A stretch of 64,000 bases of DNA from NCBI RefSeq assembly GCF_026262505.1, contig NC_067204.1, forward strand, positions 15,478,165 to 15,542,164, read 5' to 3'. Numbering within the stretch: the stretch's first letter is position 1; each line of letters begins with the position of its first letter. The DNA is from Trichomonas vaginalis G3 (Eukaryota; Parabasalia; Trichomonadida; Trichomonadidae). The position numbers were made by a program, and so were the translations under genes. Shown in pieces: positions 47,597-58,329 of this stretch. The notes under the pieces were generated by a model. That model worked only from the letters and a program-made list of their open reading frames with translations, ran no database searches and was not told the origin of the DNA.

Positions 47597-48178
47597 TTAG
47601 CAAACAAACTTTAATGAAATGTTGTGGTCGTCAAATATTTTTATGACGTCTGGGAAACTATATTTTAAGTTCAACGTTTCACCTCCTTTCATAACGTATA
47701 TCTTGTCAATGACATTATATGAAACACCACAGCAAGCAATGTCGGGTTCTATTTCTTTGATGTTTATATCGTCTGCCTCTGTCAAAAGTTTCAATAGTTC
47801 TTTCAAAATTTCATGAGGTGCGATGACATATGAGTTCACTTTTACAGGGTTGTGCTCAACCAAGTTTAACATTAGACCTAAAGCTTGACAAATCTTCTCC
47901 TGAGTTTTAAGTTTGTCTTTAAGTTGTTGGTAGTCGTTTCGAATATCTGCAACAGAACTTAAGTCTCTGCTAACTTCAGGATATGTTGGTTGTTCTTTTA
48001 CAGGAACTATTGTTATACCATCTTCGTCTTCGTATGGTTTCCCCACTTCAACATCTCTGTCTTTGACATTGACAACAACACTTTGACTGTTTGTTTGAGT
48101 TGGTGAATTTAACTTCACATCTGCCACCGCCATTAAACCTTTTGAAACACTTACGCTTCTATTTTTCGGAAATGACAT
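47597..48178 (-). CDS. Unknown 193-residue Maverick protein
   Basis: I take the ATG at 48178 (MSFPKNRSVSVSKG), since a longer frame to 48448 overlaps the opposite gene. Middle segment with charged and beta-type stretches; the C-terminal half (ICQALGLMLNLVEHNPVKVNSYVIAPHEILKELLKLL) is helical. The homologue in M2 starts at 63698 with the same first 20 residues. Divergent from 48197, with an 18-bp overlap-type spacer. Confidence 0.6.
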   Translation of the reverse strand: MSFPKNRSVSVSKGLMAVADVKLNSPTQTNSQSVVVNVKDRDVEVGKPYEDEDGITIVPVKEQPTYPEVSRDLSSVADIRNDYQQLKDKLKTQEKICQALGLMLNLVEHNPVKVNSYVIAPHEILKELLKLLTEADDINIKEIEPDIACCGVSYNVIDKIYVMKGGETLNLKYSFPDVIKIFDDHNISLKFVC

Positions 48179-48196
48179 TTTACTTAGAATAAAAAG

Positions 48197-48724
48197 ATGG
48201 ACGTATTTGAGTATCTCTTCGAATTGAAGCAAAACAAAGTTTACACACACAAACAATACAAGTTCATTGATAGAATAGTTCTTTATACAAACAATGGAAA
48301 ATGTTATAGAATAGCAGTCTTTGCTGAACCAAAATATTTTCATAAAGCAAAGAAAGTTGGTATAACCGAGATGGTGAAAGTTCTTGAAGCAGACAAAAAT
48401 ATAACAACAAAACTGACCGATATTTCTAAAGGTAAGTTTATAATACAATACTATGTCAAAACTGGCGTACTGTCAATATTTGACGGAGAGAAGTCGTTCA
48501 AGAACAACTTACTGACCTGCTGCCAAAATCTGCTCGATGGAAGCTGTCGTTATACCAATCTGAGGAGCCCCAGCAGGTTTCATCGAACGAATCTTCAAAA
48601 GAGCATCTTCCGTGAAAAGTGCTATTGGTTTTGTAAACTTCTCTTTGCTTTCAATTCATTGGACCGTCTCTGTCACCAGTATATTGTATTTGAACTGTAC
48701 CAACAGTTGAAATACCACCCATAA
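48197..48724 (+). CDS. Unknown Maverick protein (MDVFEYLFEL), C-terminus uncertain
   Basis: ATG at 48197. Conserved part: MDVFEYLFELKQNKVYTHKQ, YRIAVFAEPKYFHKAKKVG, ITEMVKVLEADKNITTKLTDIS. From about 48510 the frame runs antisense to the capsid gene's 3' end, and comparison with M2 shows an indel near 48495, so the true end probably differs. It is convergent with the capsid gene and divergent from 47597-48178. Confidence 0.55.
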   Translation: MDVFEYLFELKQNKVYTHKQYKFIDRIVLYTNNGKCYRIAVFAEPKYFHKAKKVGITEMVKVLEADKNITTKLTDISKGKFIIQYYVKTGVLSIFDGEKSFKNNLLTCCQNLLDGSCRYTNLRSPSRFHRTNLQKSIFREKCYWFCKLLFAFNSLDRLCHQYIVFELYQQLKYHP

Positions 48725-50118
48725 AGTCTTCTGAGTCAGCAAATGGAATGCCAAGCCAAAAGTTTGAACGGTCTCCATTTGTATATTGAGTGTTTTTGAG
48801 CTCCTGTATGAGTCCATACTTTCACATATGGCATAATAGAACTTTGCATTTCAGGGTTAATGGTTGTTTGTGAAGTTGTTGTTAAAGTTCATAGCATCTA
48901 ATGTCAAGTTGTATGACCTCATATCCTCAACTGTGGAATATTCTTCTCTTGGATAATATTTGCCATCTATGTTTATATGATATTTAATACCAGGGTTGTA
49001 GAAACAAGAATAGTCATTTATAGTTCGTCTGAACAGTACAAACATAGTATCTGCATGTTTCATTGCAGTTGTTAAGCAATATCTGTTCTTGCACCTGGGT
49101 CAGCACTTTGGTTTCCAACTTCACCTGCAAAGTCTTTGACAGATATTTGGTGTATAGGGAACATAAGTGGAACTGCAATATATTTGGCAGCTAAAGCATT
49201 TGAAATATCTGGGTCCAACATATAGACTGCAAGTCTGCTTTCTATTCTCTTGCATTCAAATTTTTCGCATGTGAACTTAACTGGGTCCCAAGCATCTCCA
49301 GCAGCATTGAAATAATAGTTTACTTCAGTGTTGAGGTTTGAGAAACCAAAGTCTAAGTCAACTTTGTTTTTGCAAAAGTCGGCGAATGACATTTTATTTG
49401 TTCCCACTACTTCTGTAAGAGTGAATGGGTCTTGTGTTGGTGCAATGACTAAGTTATTTTTGCTTGGAGTAAGTTCAATAGAAATTTTTCCTGCCCAGTT
49501 TGGCAAGTATCTTAAAAACCTGAAGATGAGGAAAGATGACAAAGGAACTCTAAGTTTCAATTTTACTTTGGTTACTGCTGCTGCAGTTTGTCCAGAAAGG
49601 TTAACATAAACTCCTGGAACGTTAGGGTCAAGTCTTCTTATTTTCTCAATAGTTGCATACTGGTCTGTTTGTTCTCTAGCTTGTGGTTGTACTGAGTTTC
49701 TCAAAGCGAACCATTCATAGTTTGCCCATGTTACTGTTTGAACTAAGTCAGAGTTAGAATATATCTTATATCCCATGAAAACTTCTGGAGCATATTGGTA
49801 TCCGACATAGAAAATTCCATTGCAACCTTTCTTGTCAGACAACTTGGCAGAAGGTTTTATTTCAATGTCTTGTTCCACGTATAAGAAAGAGTTGTCAATA
49901 GAAATTATATGAAACCTGTCGCAAGCAATATCTACTGTTGTTGAAGAACCTTCTCCAAACTCACCTACGTTTCCATAAGAAACAGCAGTTGTATATTCGT
50001 AAGTTCCAGGAACTATTTCTGACCTTCTAATGGCATTGTCGCATTCGTTATACCATTCGGAAACATTTCCATTCATGGCATCCAAAACTGTTGGTGTTAT
50101 ATTCTGAGCGGCGTACAT
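48509..50118 (-). pseudogene. Major capsid protein (double jelly-roll), frameshifted
   Basis: ATG at 50118 (MYAAQNITPTVLDAMNG). The first frame holds 348 residues, typical of Polinton major capsid proteins (beta blocks such as GKISIELTPSKNNLVIAPTQ, and KNKVDLDFGFSNLNTEVNY). The second frame (48857-49063) continues with MKHADTMFVLFRRTINDY and the last part to the stop at 48509 lies in further frames. M2 keeps the last part intact (ending EQILAAGQ), so breaks in M1 at about 49065, 48870, 48800 and onward are clear. The protein would form the icosahedral shell. Confidence 0.85.
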
Positions 50119-50150
50119 TTCATATGGGTAAAAATATAGAATAGTTGGGT

Positions 50151-53100
50151 TTATGTGTCATAATAGAACCCACGTGGACCAAGCTTTACTTTCTTCCTGA
50201 CTGAGTTTTTAACTCTTCTTTTTCCTTCATTGCCACTACTTTCACTAGATGAAGTTACTTCTTCACTACTTTCACTTTGTTCTACTCTTCTTCTTTGGTG
50301 TCGCTTTGGTAACTTGCCCTCTGCTTCAAGTTGTTGCATCTTTGCCTCATGTTCATCTAGTATGTTGCAAATTTCCATGCCCTTTTTGCCTTTGGGCTCT
50401 GGTCGCCCATCTCAGGTAACCTATATCCTAGAAAGAGTTTGTCATAGTTTGTATTTGAGTCGTCGCTATTGTTTGCATGACTCTGTTCCTGAGTTTCCGG
50501 TTCAAGCTCTTCAAACAGTGCCTGTCCATATGGAATAAGCTCGTTTCCAAATATATGTTTTTGTAGCCATTCTGGTTTTCTTTCCATGTTACCAACTATA
50601 TCTTTTGTGAATGGGAAAGCTTTTACCCAACTTTCAGTCTTGCGTCGTTTATTTCTGTAGTTGGTTTTATTTTGTCAAGGAACATGTTTTTCAATACTAA
50701 CATTTCATTTGGTACTGTCCATTTGAGTTTTCTTAAATATTCATCCCTTCTCAGTTCATTGTCTGCAAAGTAAGTTTTTATGACATTTTGTAAACTTTCG
50801 TTTGCAAGGTCATGTACAATAGGTTCTCTTCCTTCTCCCTCCCTAACTTTTTCTTCTAAACTCTTCACCAAATATACCATCTCTATGGTTCTGTGTAGTT
50901 CTTTGAGATAAATGTTCTAGAACGTCAGGTGTTATATTTCCATCAGCCATGTTCATTTCATACTGGTCCAAAATATCTGCATGTTTCATATCTTTCAATG
51001 GCATTAAAGCCGCGCTTAAAATACCAGCTATATCTGGTTCACCATTGACTTCCATTGCGTCTACAACTTCTTGGAATTGTGGTTGTAAGTTTATGAACCA
51101 CCTATCCGGGTTAGCTTTATGACCCCATCTCATTGTAGTTCCATCGTCTGCAGAAACAAAAGTAGGTTTTTTCCATCTTGGTTAGGTTCTGAATGAACTT
51201 TAAACAATGTTTCATTTCTATATGTTTTCTTGAAATTTAACCTTTTATTTTCACCGAGTTCATCCGAAGATTGAACGTTAAATGCTCGTAAGTAAAAAGG
51301 GTTGTTGTATTTGCTTACATTTTCTTTCAGTACTTCCATTCTATGCTGAATATTTTCATCTGGTGTTGGAGTCTTTTGTATGTCGGCAAACATTTTTCGA
51401 TATTCTTCTACTATGTCAGCCGAATTTTTTTTAGACTCTTGGAAATATTCCATATTCTCCGCATACTCTTGTTGAGGGTCAAGATTTTTCGGCTGTTCCA
51501 AATCTTCATCTAGTTCTGTGAAGTTAGTTTCCAAAGGAAGGACTTGTTCGTTTCCTTCAGGCTCTTCTAGCTGTTGTTGCTGAACTATTTCTTCCATGTC
51601 TGGTTGTATCTGAACTTCTTCCTGTGGAGTTTCTTGTACCTCATCTGCTGGCATTTCATATATTCCGAGACCGTTTTAAACAACTTCCCTTTCTAAGTCA
51701 TCCGGACTCATAAACCTTTCTTCTTCGTTCCGTCTCTATTTTTTACGCGTTTCATGACGGGAGTTGAATTGTCATTTAGCTCTGACATCAAATATCTCGG
51801 AGTAAATTCACCATGTCATTTGGATGATATGCTATTAAAATCATATCCCTTAGCGAGCTTGTATTTTCCAGGTTTGAAATTATATCCGATTTTATGCTGA
51901 ACCATAAAGCTAAATAGGTTCGGGTCAGTATTTCCATCCTTGAACTTTCTAATAGCTTCTTTATATCTGTCACTAAAGTCAATACTATCTGGGTAACCAT
52001 AGTCTTCCTTAAGCCTTTTTAAGAATTCTTGGTTTCCTTGTTCTCTACTTCTTTTATGTCCTTGCTCTGTTTGTGGTTGTTGTTGTGCAGGGTTTTGAAC
52101 TGTTGGTTGCTGTGCTGGTTGTGGTTGTTGTTGTGCAGGGTTTTGAACTGTTGGTTGCTGTGCTGGTTGTGGAGGTGGTTGTTGTGCAGGGTTTTGAACT
52201 GTTGGTTGCTGTGCTGGATTTGGTGCATGCCTGTGTCTGTGTCCATGTGACGATGTAAATGTTTTAGGTAGTCCTGGTGCAGGTGCTTCTCTTGGAGGGT
52301 TTGGTGGTATATAAGTTCCACCAGCTGGCACATATGTTCCATCTGCAGCGTAATGTCCTACCTGACTTTTCGTTCTTAAGAAAGCATTTACTAGGTCTGT
52401 TTTGGTCTGTTGTAACTCTTTTTCTTGACTTTCCACAACAGTTGCTCTAACGGCGTCATAGGCACTTTGAACTGCCTGTCTCGTTGCTGCATCTGTTATT
52501 TTCGTCATATTTTGTGCTACTTCTTTTAACTCTTTGTCGAAACCTTCAGACTTCAGTTTCTTTCCAGATGAGAAGTCGTTCACTAGTTTCACCTTACTAT
52601 GAAGAGCTTCGAAGGCGTTCTTAAGTCGCATTTGTTAAAGCTTCATTTGAACTGTCTTCATCCGCTTGTATTTTTGTCCTTATTGACCCTATGAGTTGGG
52701 CTGCTTTAGCGTTGGCTTGGGCATCTAACCAGTCATTGTTGGCTTTTATATATCTGCGCTTTTCATTGCCTTTTGCATAGCCGCGTCGTTATTTTACTTT
52801 CTTGTGCTAAGTTTCATACTGTACGGTTTGGTTTTGCAACTGTAAAAGTTTTTCTGCCTTTACATTTGCTTCAATTCTTTTTTATACTCATCGCTATCCA
52901 TATATGTCTTCAGGGCTTTTTGTTTTATCTCTTCATCTTTCAGTACTTTATATCGAGTAGTATGGTTTTTTCAAATTTATGACATCTTGTTCCATTTTTG
53001 CTACTTCTGCTGCTTTTTCTGACACTTTTTTCGCATATTCCTCTGTACTTAGTTCTTTCAGTTGTTCTTCTTTCTTCTTTTTCTCTACGTTTACTCATTG

Positions 53101-53479
53101 AGTTTCTTTGTGTGTCTGTCATATTCTAGTTTCTTTTCGTTTTCACCTATTTGCTTCTGTATGTCTATGTTTGACTTTTTGACATCTGCTATTTGATTTT
53201 TGAGTGAACTCAAATTCATTTGACTTTGAGGGTTTTATATGCTGTTCCGTCTGCAGCTCCACCATAGCCTGCCATTTTCGCTAAAAGTGCCGCTCTTAAA
53301 CCTCCACTCTGTGCACCAACAACTCGGTTTAAAAGCATAGGATTGCTTGACATTTGTTGCAACATAGTGGGGTCATTCAGCATTTGTTGTTGCAACTGTT
53401 GTTGTGGTGTTAGTCTTACTATTGGATGTTTCAATGCTCTCTTCCTCTTACGTATATTCTTACGTATCTTACGTGGCAT
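50151..53479 (-). pseudogene. Very large basic structural protein gene, many frameshifts
   Basis: ATG at 53479. The ordered blocks, each in a different frame, are: a very basic N-terminus (MPRKIRKNIRKRKRALKH) with a Gln run; a coiled-coil part; a Gln/Pro repeat with QNPAQQPxVQ near 52080-52220; an acidic Glu/Gln block; a region with MRWGHKANPDRWFINLQPQFQ; and a Ser/Glu-rich C-terminus ending LGPRGFYYDT at 50151. M2 (58330 onward) shows the same order with breaks at other places, so it was one gene of about 1,100 codons. The Arg/Lys-rich head and capsid-adjacent position suggest a DNA-condensing core or scaffold polyprotein, possibly cut later; unproven. Confidence 0.75.
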
Positions 53480-53556
53480 TTTAAGTGAAGTTAAAAAGAG
53501 GCTTTTGACAGATGTTTGTATGACACTTTCTCCGGTTTATAGGACCTCTCTCATAT

Positions 53557-53902
53557 TCTATCTTGTTAAGACTTCCTGGACTGTTGTCAAAATGTCATGT
53601 TGTCTCATTTTTTCAGAGAAGTTAAAATGACCTGGTGACCTGGTGACCTGGTGACCTGGTGACGTAGCGACGATAGACCCTTACTTGTCCGGACATAGTT
53701 CTACTATTTTGAGTTCTCTACAAACAAGTCAACAGCAACGACTTTCAAAAAATTTTAGGGGCTAGAAGGCACGAAGTGCCTGGAAGCACCCACACCCCAA
53801 AAAAAACCTCATTTTATACTTCATTGCATACTAAACATCTTCAAGGGGGTAGAGGGGCGCAGCCCTGGAACCCCCAATACCTTTTTTTTTTTTTTTTTTT
53901 TT
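53557..53902 (-). repeat. Right terminal inverted repeat of M1
   Basis: Mirror of the left repeat, with four GACCTGGT units (53631-53662), hairpin motifs at 53758-53790 and 53845-53875, and a T run at the end. Just inside, 53518-53563 is an inverted copy of the 3' part of the methyltransferase gene (29683-29727). Confidence 0.93.
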
Positions 53903-54079
53903 AATAATCATTTTCATTCACTTTCCTGAAAGTGAATTTCAATTTGAACGATAAATGTCAAAAATTTGCGATTTTCGTAAAAAGTGACACCGCCGAATTT
54001 TAGAAAGGGGTTGATATCAAAATTGAATAGGCAAGAATTTTATTGTTGAAAGAATTTTCACGACAATTGTTTGCTTTAG

Positions 54080-55042
54080 ACAACTATTTTCCATTATGAT
54101 TGGAAAGACTATTATTCACAATACCCTCTTAACGAAAGTTACGTAAAACAAAATGAAAGACTTTCTAAAGGTGATGAAAATTACTACGTTCTCAAATGCG
54201 AATTTTCTGATAACATTGAATCAGGAGCCATCCGTTTTAGTACATCTAAAAGTACAACTAAATTCTTAGTTGACACAACAAACTTCGTTAATTGTAGTAA
54301 TTCCGGTTTCGGAGGAAGTTTATACTTCTCCACTGAAGGTGAATGTGTCCAATATCGAATAACAAGTTACTCATCAAAAATAACATCACAGCGTAAAGAA
54401 GGAGTTTACTGTTATTCAGATGTTACATATGAAGGATCATTCCAAAACAAAATACTTTCATCTTCAATCATTAATAGTGGAGATGAAAGTTTCCTTGGCC
54501 AATTCACTATTCACCTAAAAAATGGAAAAATTAATTTTGAAAATTCAAATGTTTCTCAATCAAAAGTATATGGAAATAGTATTTTAGGATTTTGTAATTT
54601 TAAATCTGAATCAAAAGTTTTATTTTCGATGTTTTTTGATAATAAAGATAAAATTGTTACTAACTATCCTCCTGTCTATTTATATACAGCACCATCTCCA
54701 AAAGTTCGAATTGAGTCAACGAATTTCCAAAATATTACTGATTATTGTGTAATATGTGCAAATGCAGCTACAGCATATTTACAATATTGTTGTTTCGCAA
54801 ATAACAATGTTACTTGGAAATATTTCTTTGAATATAGTAGAGGTAAAATTACAATTGATAGTTGTTTCATTGATGTAGAAACACCAAAAACAGAAGGATC
54901 AGTTACAATAAACAACAGAATAAAAGATATATCTAACAACGATAAATGCATTAACTTTATCAAGAAAAAAGAAGTAGACATTTCAGATCTTGATGAAAAT
55001 CCAAAATACAATATTTTTCTATTTTATCTCATAATCTTATAA
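54080..55042 (+). pseudogene. 5'-truncated Pmp-like beta-helix protein gene
   Basis: The frame is open for 320 codons from 54080 to the stop at 55042, but the first in-frame Met is at 54629, so the 5' end is missing. Motifs match those of the gene at 22284: FVNCSNSGFGGSLYFSTEG, VQYRITSYSSK, SSSIINSGDESF, YLQYCCFANNNV. The Maverick lies about 180 bp upstream, so loss of the start could be related to rearrangement near the insertion. It ends with hydrophobic residues (IFLFYLIIL) that could be the start of a membrane anchor. Confidence 0.7.
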
Positions 55043-56497
55043 ACATTTCTCGTATAGTTTGATCAAATATAATATTTTTCTTAAGGGTTTACTGAAATCG
55101 GTTTGCCAAAGCCCTCAATTTCGAAGCTATTCGACTCTTACAGGCATGAATACGAATAAGCTATTCGTACACATATACTTAGATTCATATTTGGAGCTTA
55201 ACTTATGAATTCTAGGTTCTAACTCCATTCTGTAAAATAATATAATCTGGAAATCTCGAAAATATGATGATTCTTGAATTTTTAAGCATGATAATATCCA
55301 CATATTTATAAAATTGTATTTACACAAATCATTGATGTCTAAAATATTATAATATTCTAGGAAATCACGATAAATATTTCTTCACACAATTTTTTTCTTT
55401 ATATACTTTCATAAATTGAAAAACTTCATTATCAAGAGGCTAAATCATTAGCCTTCAAATATTTTGCAAAAGTTTTCTGGAACTTTTTCTCTCAAATTTT
55501 TTGTAAAAATCAGAAAAAAAAATAAATAAATAAATAAGTGACACTAATCCAAAAAAAATGCTATCGTCTTGCCTACATCTCCAAACTGACTATGGATTTA
55601 AAAACAGTTTCGCCGGATGGAGAATTACTGAAAATTTGCTAACTCAGCCTGATTTTTTTGAATTCGGTGAACTCAAAAAGTGACATAATTTATACTTAAT
55701 CTCGCTATAATCATTCATAACTTTTCCATATGTCAAATAGTTACAGTATGTTTGTGACTTTATTTCGTGTGGTCGTGATGCTCGTGATAACTGTTTTGAA
55801 TTTAAGTGAATAATTGACAGATGATAGACGTCAATACTTGTGTTGGGAACCTTATCATATAACTTCAAATACTTTGATATAGTGCCGTGCAAATACTGTA
55901 ATGATTTCTCGCATTTTTTAGATAACCTCGGTCATATCTTTTATTTATCTCATAATATTGGATGGTTTCTTCTTCTTTCAATTATATTTTTACACAAGTA
56001 AATTCTATTATTAGAAATGCTGAATAATTGAGAAAAACCTACATATTTGCAAATATTATCTAATTTTGAAAAATGAACACCATATGAATCAAACCTAGGT
56101 GCACAGTTATCCTTAATATCCACAATAGCCACTATGCCAAGGCATCCATCGAATAAATTGTTTTTCATTTCATATTTGATAATTTTATATTCCTTTTAGA
56201 TGTCACCTTTTTGCAAATAGTCCCGCACTCCTTTCTTCCTCATCTGGATTATAGTATCCCAAGAAGTACACCAGTGGAAGAACAAAAACTTTAATCATAT
56301 TGTAATTTGAAACTCTCTTGCATAAGCTAGTTTATTTCACACATATATTATATTATCACACCATATATATCATTGCTCAACAATCAAAATAATCATTAAC
56401 TCATATTTTGATTCTCATATTTTGTGAATCTAACAAATCTCTCATATTTCAAATCCATTAGTATATTAACATTGAATAGAAACTAAATCAGGTCAGG
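55043..56497. other. Intergenic stretch with possible decayed gene
   Basis: No supported gene. Minus-strand frames at 55644-55892 and 55950-56168 look somewhat protein-like (Cys, Tyr, charged residues) and could be parts of one broken gene, but no family is recognised. Confidence 0.4.
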
Positions 56498-56502
56498 TAA
56501 GT

Positions 56503-56535
56503 GGGGCTTCCAGGCGCGTTGCGCCCTCTAGCCCC
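56503..56535. repeat. Terminal hairpin of M2
   Basis: Core GGCGCGTTGCGCC flanked by GGGGCTTCC and TCTAGCCCC. Same architecture as the hairpins in M0 and M1 with base changes on both sides of the stem. Confidence 0.85.
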
Positions 56536-56625
56536 TAAGAAACTAGAGGAGGAATGATACAAAGACCAGATGAAAAAAATAAAAATATTATAATAAAATT
56601 AAATTTTTAGTCTTAAATTGTTTTT

Positions 56626-57858
56626 TTATTCGGTATATTCTGAATCTTGAATGTCTTGGAAATTTTCTTCTTCTTCGCTCTCTGAGGTGAGGATTTCTTC
56701 GACTTCTTCTTCTTCGCTCTCTGAGGTGAGAATTTCTTCGACTTCTTCTTCTTCGCCATTGGGAGCAACAAATCCTGCGATGAAAACTTTGTATATACCT
56801 TCTTGAGGAGTCTCTATGATGAAAGTCGTATTGTTGAGGAAATGGAACTCGACATCTTGAACAAATTGGCAACTGCTGTGTGTGAATTTTGCAATTGTGA
56901 GAGGCTTTCCTTTATAGCCCTTGGGAAAGCTTGAGATAGTTACTGTTCCTCCATATGGAACTCTGGCAGGAATATCTAAAGCAACAGTTGTTATAACGTG
57001 GAAATTGTCTACGAATTGAGGCATAGGTTCAATGCAGTATAGTCGTTTTGACTGGTTGTCTTTTGTGTAGAAATATAAATAGAATGACCTTTCACCATGT
57101 TCATTCAATTCTTCCAAATAATTGTATGAATTTGGATATAAACGGACAAATTCAGCAACTTTAACTTCTTGTAAATGCTTCTGCAAGTTCTTTGGAAACA
57201 AGTGAATGAACTGGTCAATAGCTTGCAACGCTATGAGATTGGCAGTAACGGGTAAATATGAAGCAAACATGTCAACAAGTACGCCAGGGTCTTTTATTTC
57301 GTTTTCAAGAGGCTGAATGGCATCCATGACAGCTTGAAACATCTCGTTATAATCTCGATTGTCTTCTGAACCCCATTGTTCATTTAGCTTATCTAACAAT
57401 TCTAACCTTTTCTTTGCGTATTTTCTACGAACTTTCTCTGAAAGAGGAGTGTCGCTATCTTGTGTGTCTTGAATTTGAGACTTAAATTGTTTGCAAAAGG
57501 CGAGATATCGTGTTTGCGACCTAGTGGTCATTGCAGAATGTGTTTCTGTATGTTCGATTGGATGTGTTTCTGTATTTTCGGGTGGTTGTGTTTCTGTATG
57601 TTCGATTGGAGTCTGATTGGTATGAACTTCTTCTGAAAATGCTTCTGTTCCGATAGTTGTTGTTGCCTGACCTGTTGGCTGAGCTGTTTCTTTGTGCAAA
57701 TGCATATTGTTGGACAAATTGTCTTGAATTGTACGAGGAACTTGCTTTGGTATTATAGGAGGTCGTAAGGGTTTTGAGAATGGTGAGACATAAGTTGTAG
57801 GAACTTTAACTGCAGAGGTAGTCGACGAATTGTTTGCGACACTTTTTCTTCCTTCCAT
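56626..57858 (-). CDS. 410-residue gene lodged in the terminal region of M2
   Basis: ATG at 57858, transcribed outward. Residues 1-115 are Thr/Pro/Glu rich with HTETQP/HTETHP repeats; residues 120-370 look folded (KRLELLDKLNEQWGSEDNRDYNEMFQAVMDAI, then FYLYFYTKDNQSKRLYCIEPMPQFVDNF, and a beta-type end GTVTISSFPKGYKGKPLTIAKF). The tail is two copies of VEEILTSESEEEE. It sits between the terminal hairpin and the rest of the terminal repeat, where M1 has no gene. No family recognised; a captured or accessory gene. Confidence 0.7.
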   Translation of the reverse strand: MEGRKSVANNSSTTSAVKVPTTYVSPFSKPLRPPIIPKQVPRTIQDNLSNNMHLHKETAQPTGQATTTIGTEAFSEEVHTNQTPIEHTETQPPENTETHPIEHTETHSAMTTRSQTRYLAFCKQFKSQIQDTQDSDTPLSEKVRRKYAKKRLELLDKLNEQWGSEDNRDYNEMFQAVMDAIQPLENEIKDPGVLVDMFASYLPVTANLIALQAIDQFIHLFPKNLQKHLQEVKVAEFVRLYPNSYNYLEELNEHGERSFYLYFYTKDNQSKRLYCIEPMPQFVDNFHVITTVALDIPARVPYGGTVTISSFPKGYKGKPLTIAKFTHSSCQFVQDVEFHFLNNTTFIIETPQEGIYKVFIAGFVAPNGEEEEVEEILTSESEEEEVEEILTSESEEEENFQDIQDSEYTE

Positions 57859-58329
57859 TATGAAAAATAAACTGTTTTTTTCGGACTACTCATAGAAAAG
57901 TTTAAAATAAACCGTTTTCGTCAACGGAGACCCCCTCTATTTTTTTATTTTATTTAATAGTTACCGTTGGCAAACCGTTCCATCTCAAATATTGAATGAA
58001 CTAAAACGTTTTTTTTTTCTATATATACTTTTTTGTCCAACGGTAAAACTTTTTACACAACGGTTTTTGAGAGTCGTCGCCGTTGACTTTTTTTGTAGAG
58101 CACTCAAAATAGTATAACTTTGTCCGGACAAGTAAGGGTCTATCGTCGCTACAGGAAAAGTTACGGGCGTTCCAAGGAAGTATACTTTGAGAAGACTTTT
58201 CTCCATTTTAAAACAAGATAGGACGGTTATTTTACAAAACTGACAACACTTTGACCGAGTAGTTTTTTGTGCTGAACAAAAAGTGTCATATAAACATCTG
58301 TCAAAAACCGCTTTTTAACTTCACTTAAA
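57859..58329. repeat. Inner terminal-repeat sequence of M2
   Basis: From 58070 to 58260 the sequence matches the inner left terminal repeat of M1 (GTCCGGACAAGTAAGGGTCT, then AAGATAGGACGGTTATTTTA and CCGAGTAGTTTT). Positions 57859-58068 contain several AACGGT/ACCGTT motifs (for example 57916, 57965, 58038, 58059). Confidence 0.8.

Larger units (their letters stand above)
28509..53902. mobile_element. Maverick/Polinton element M1, about 25.4 kb
   Basis: Terminal inverted repeats of about 340 bp (28509-28847 and 53557-53902) bound the element. The 5-bp AATAA on each side (28504-28508 and 53903-53907) is a possible target duplication, although the flanking A/T runs make the edge uncertain. The gene set is diagnostic of Polintons: family-B polymerase, retroviral-type integrase, packaging ATPase, penton and double-jelly-roll capsid genes. 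Accessory genes are an adenine methyltransferase, KilA-N proteins, a GIY-YIG protein, two HNH genes and a tail-fibre-like gene. It is longer than the 15-20 kb usual for this class. Confidence 0.95.

Noticed and set aside
57985-58206. Minus-strand frame of 73 residues near the M2 tip
   Set aside because: It translates inner terminal-repeat sequence that is non-coding in M1.
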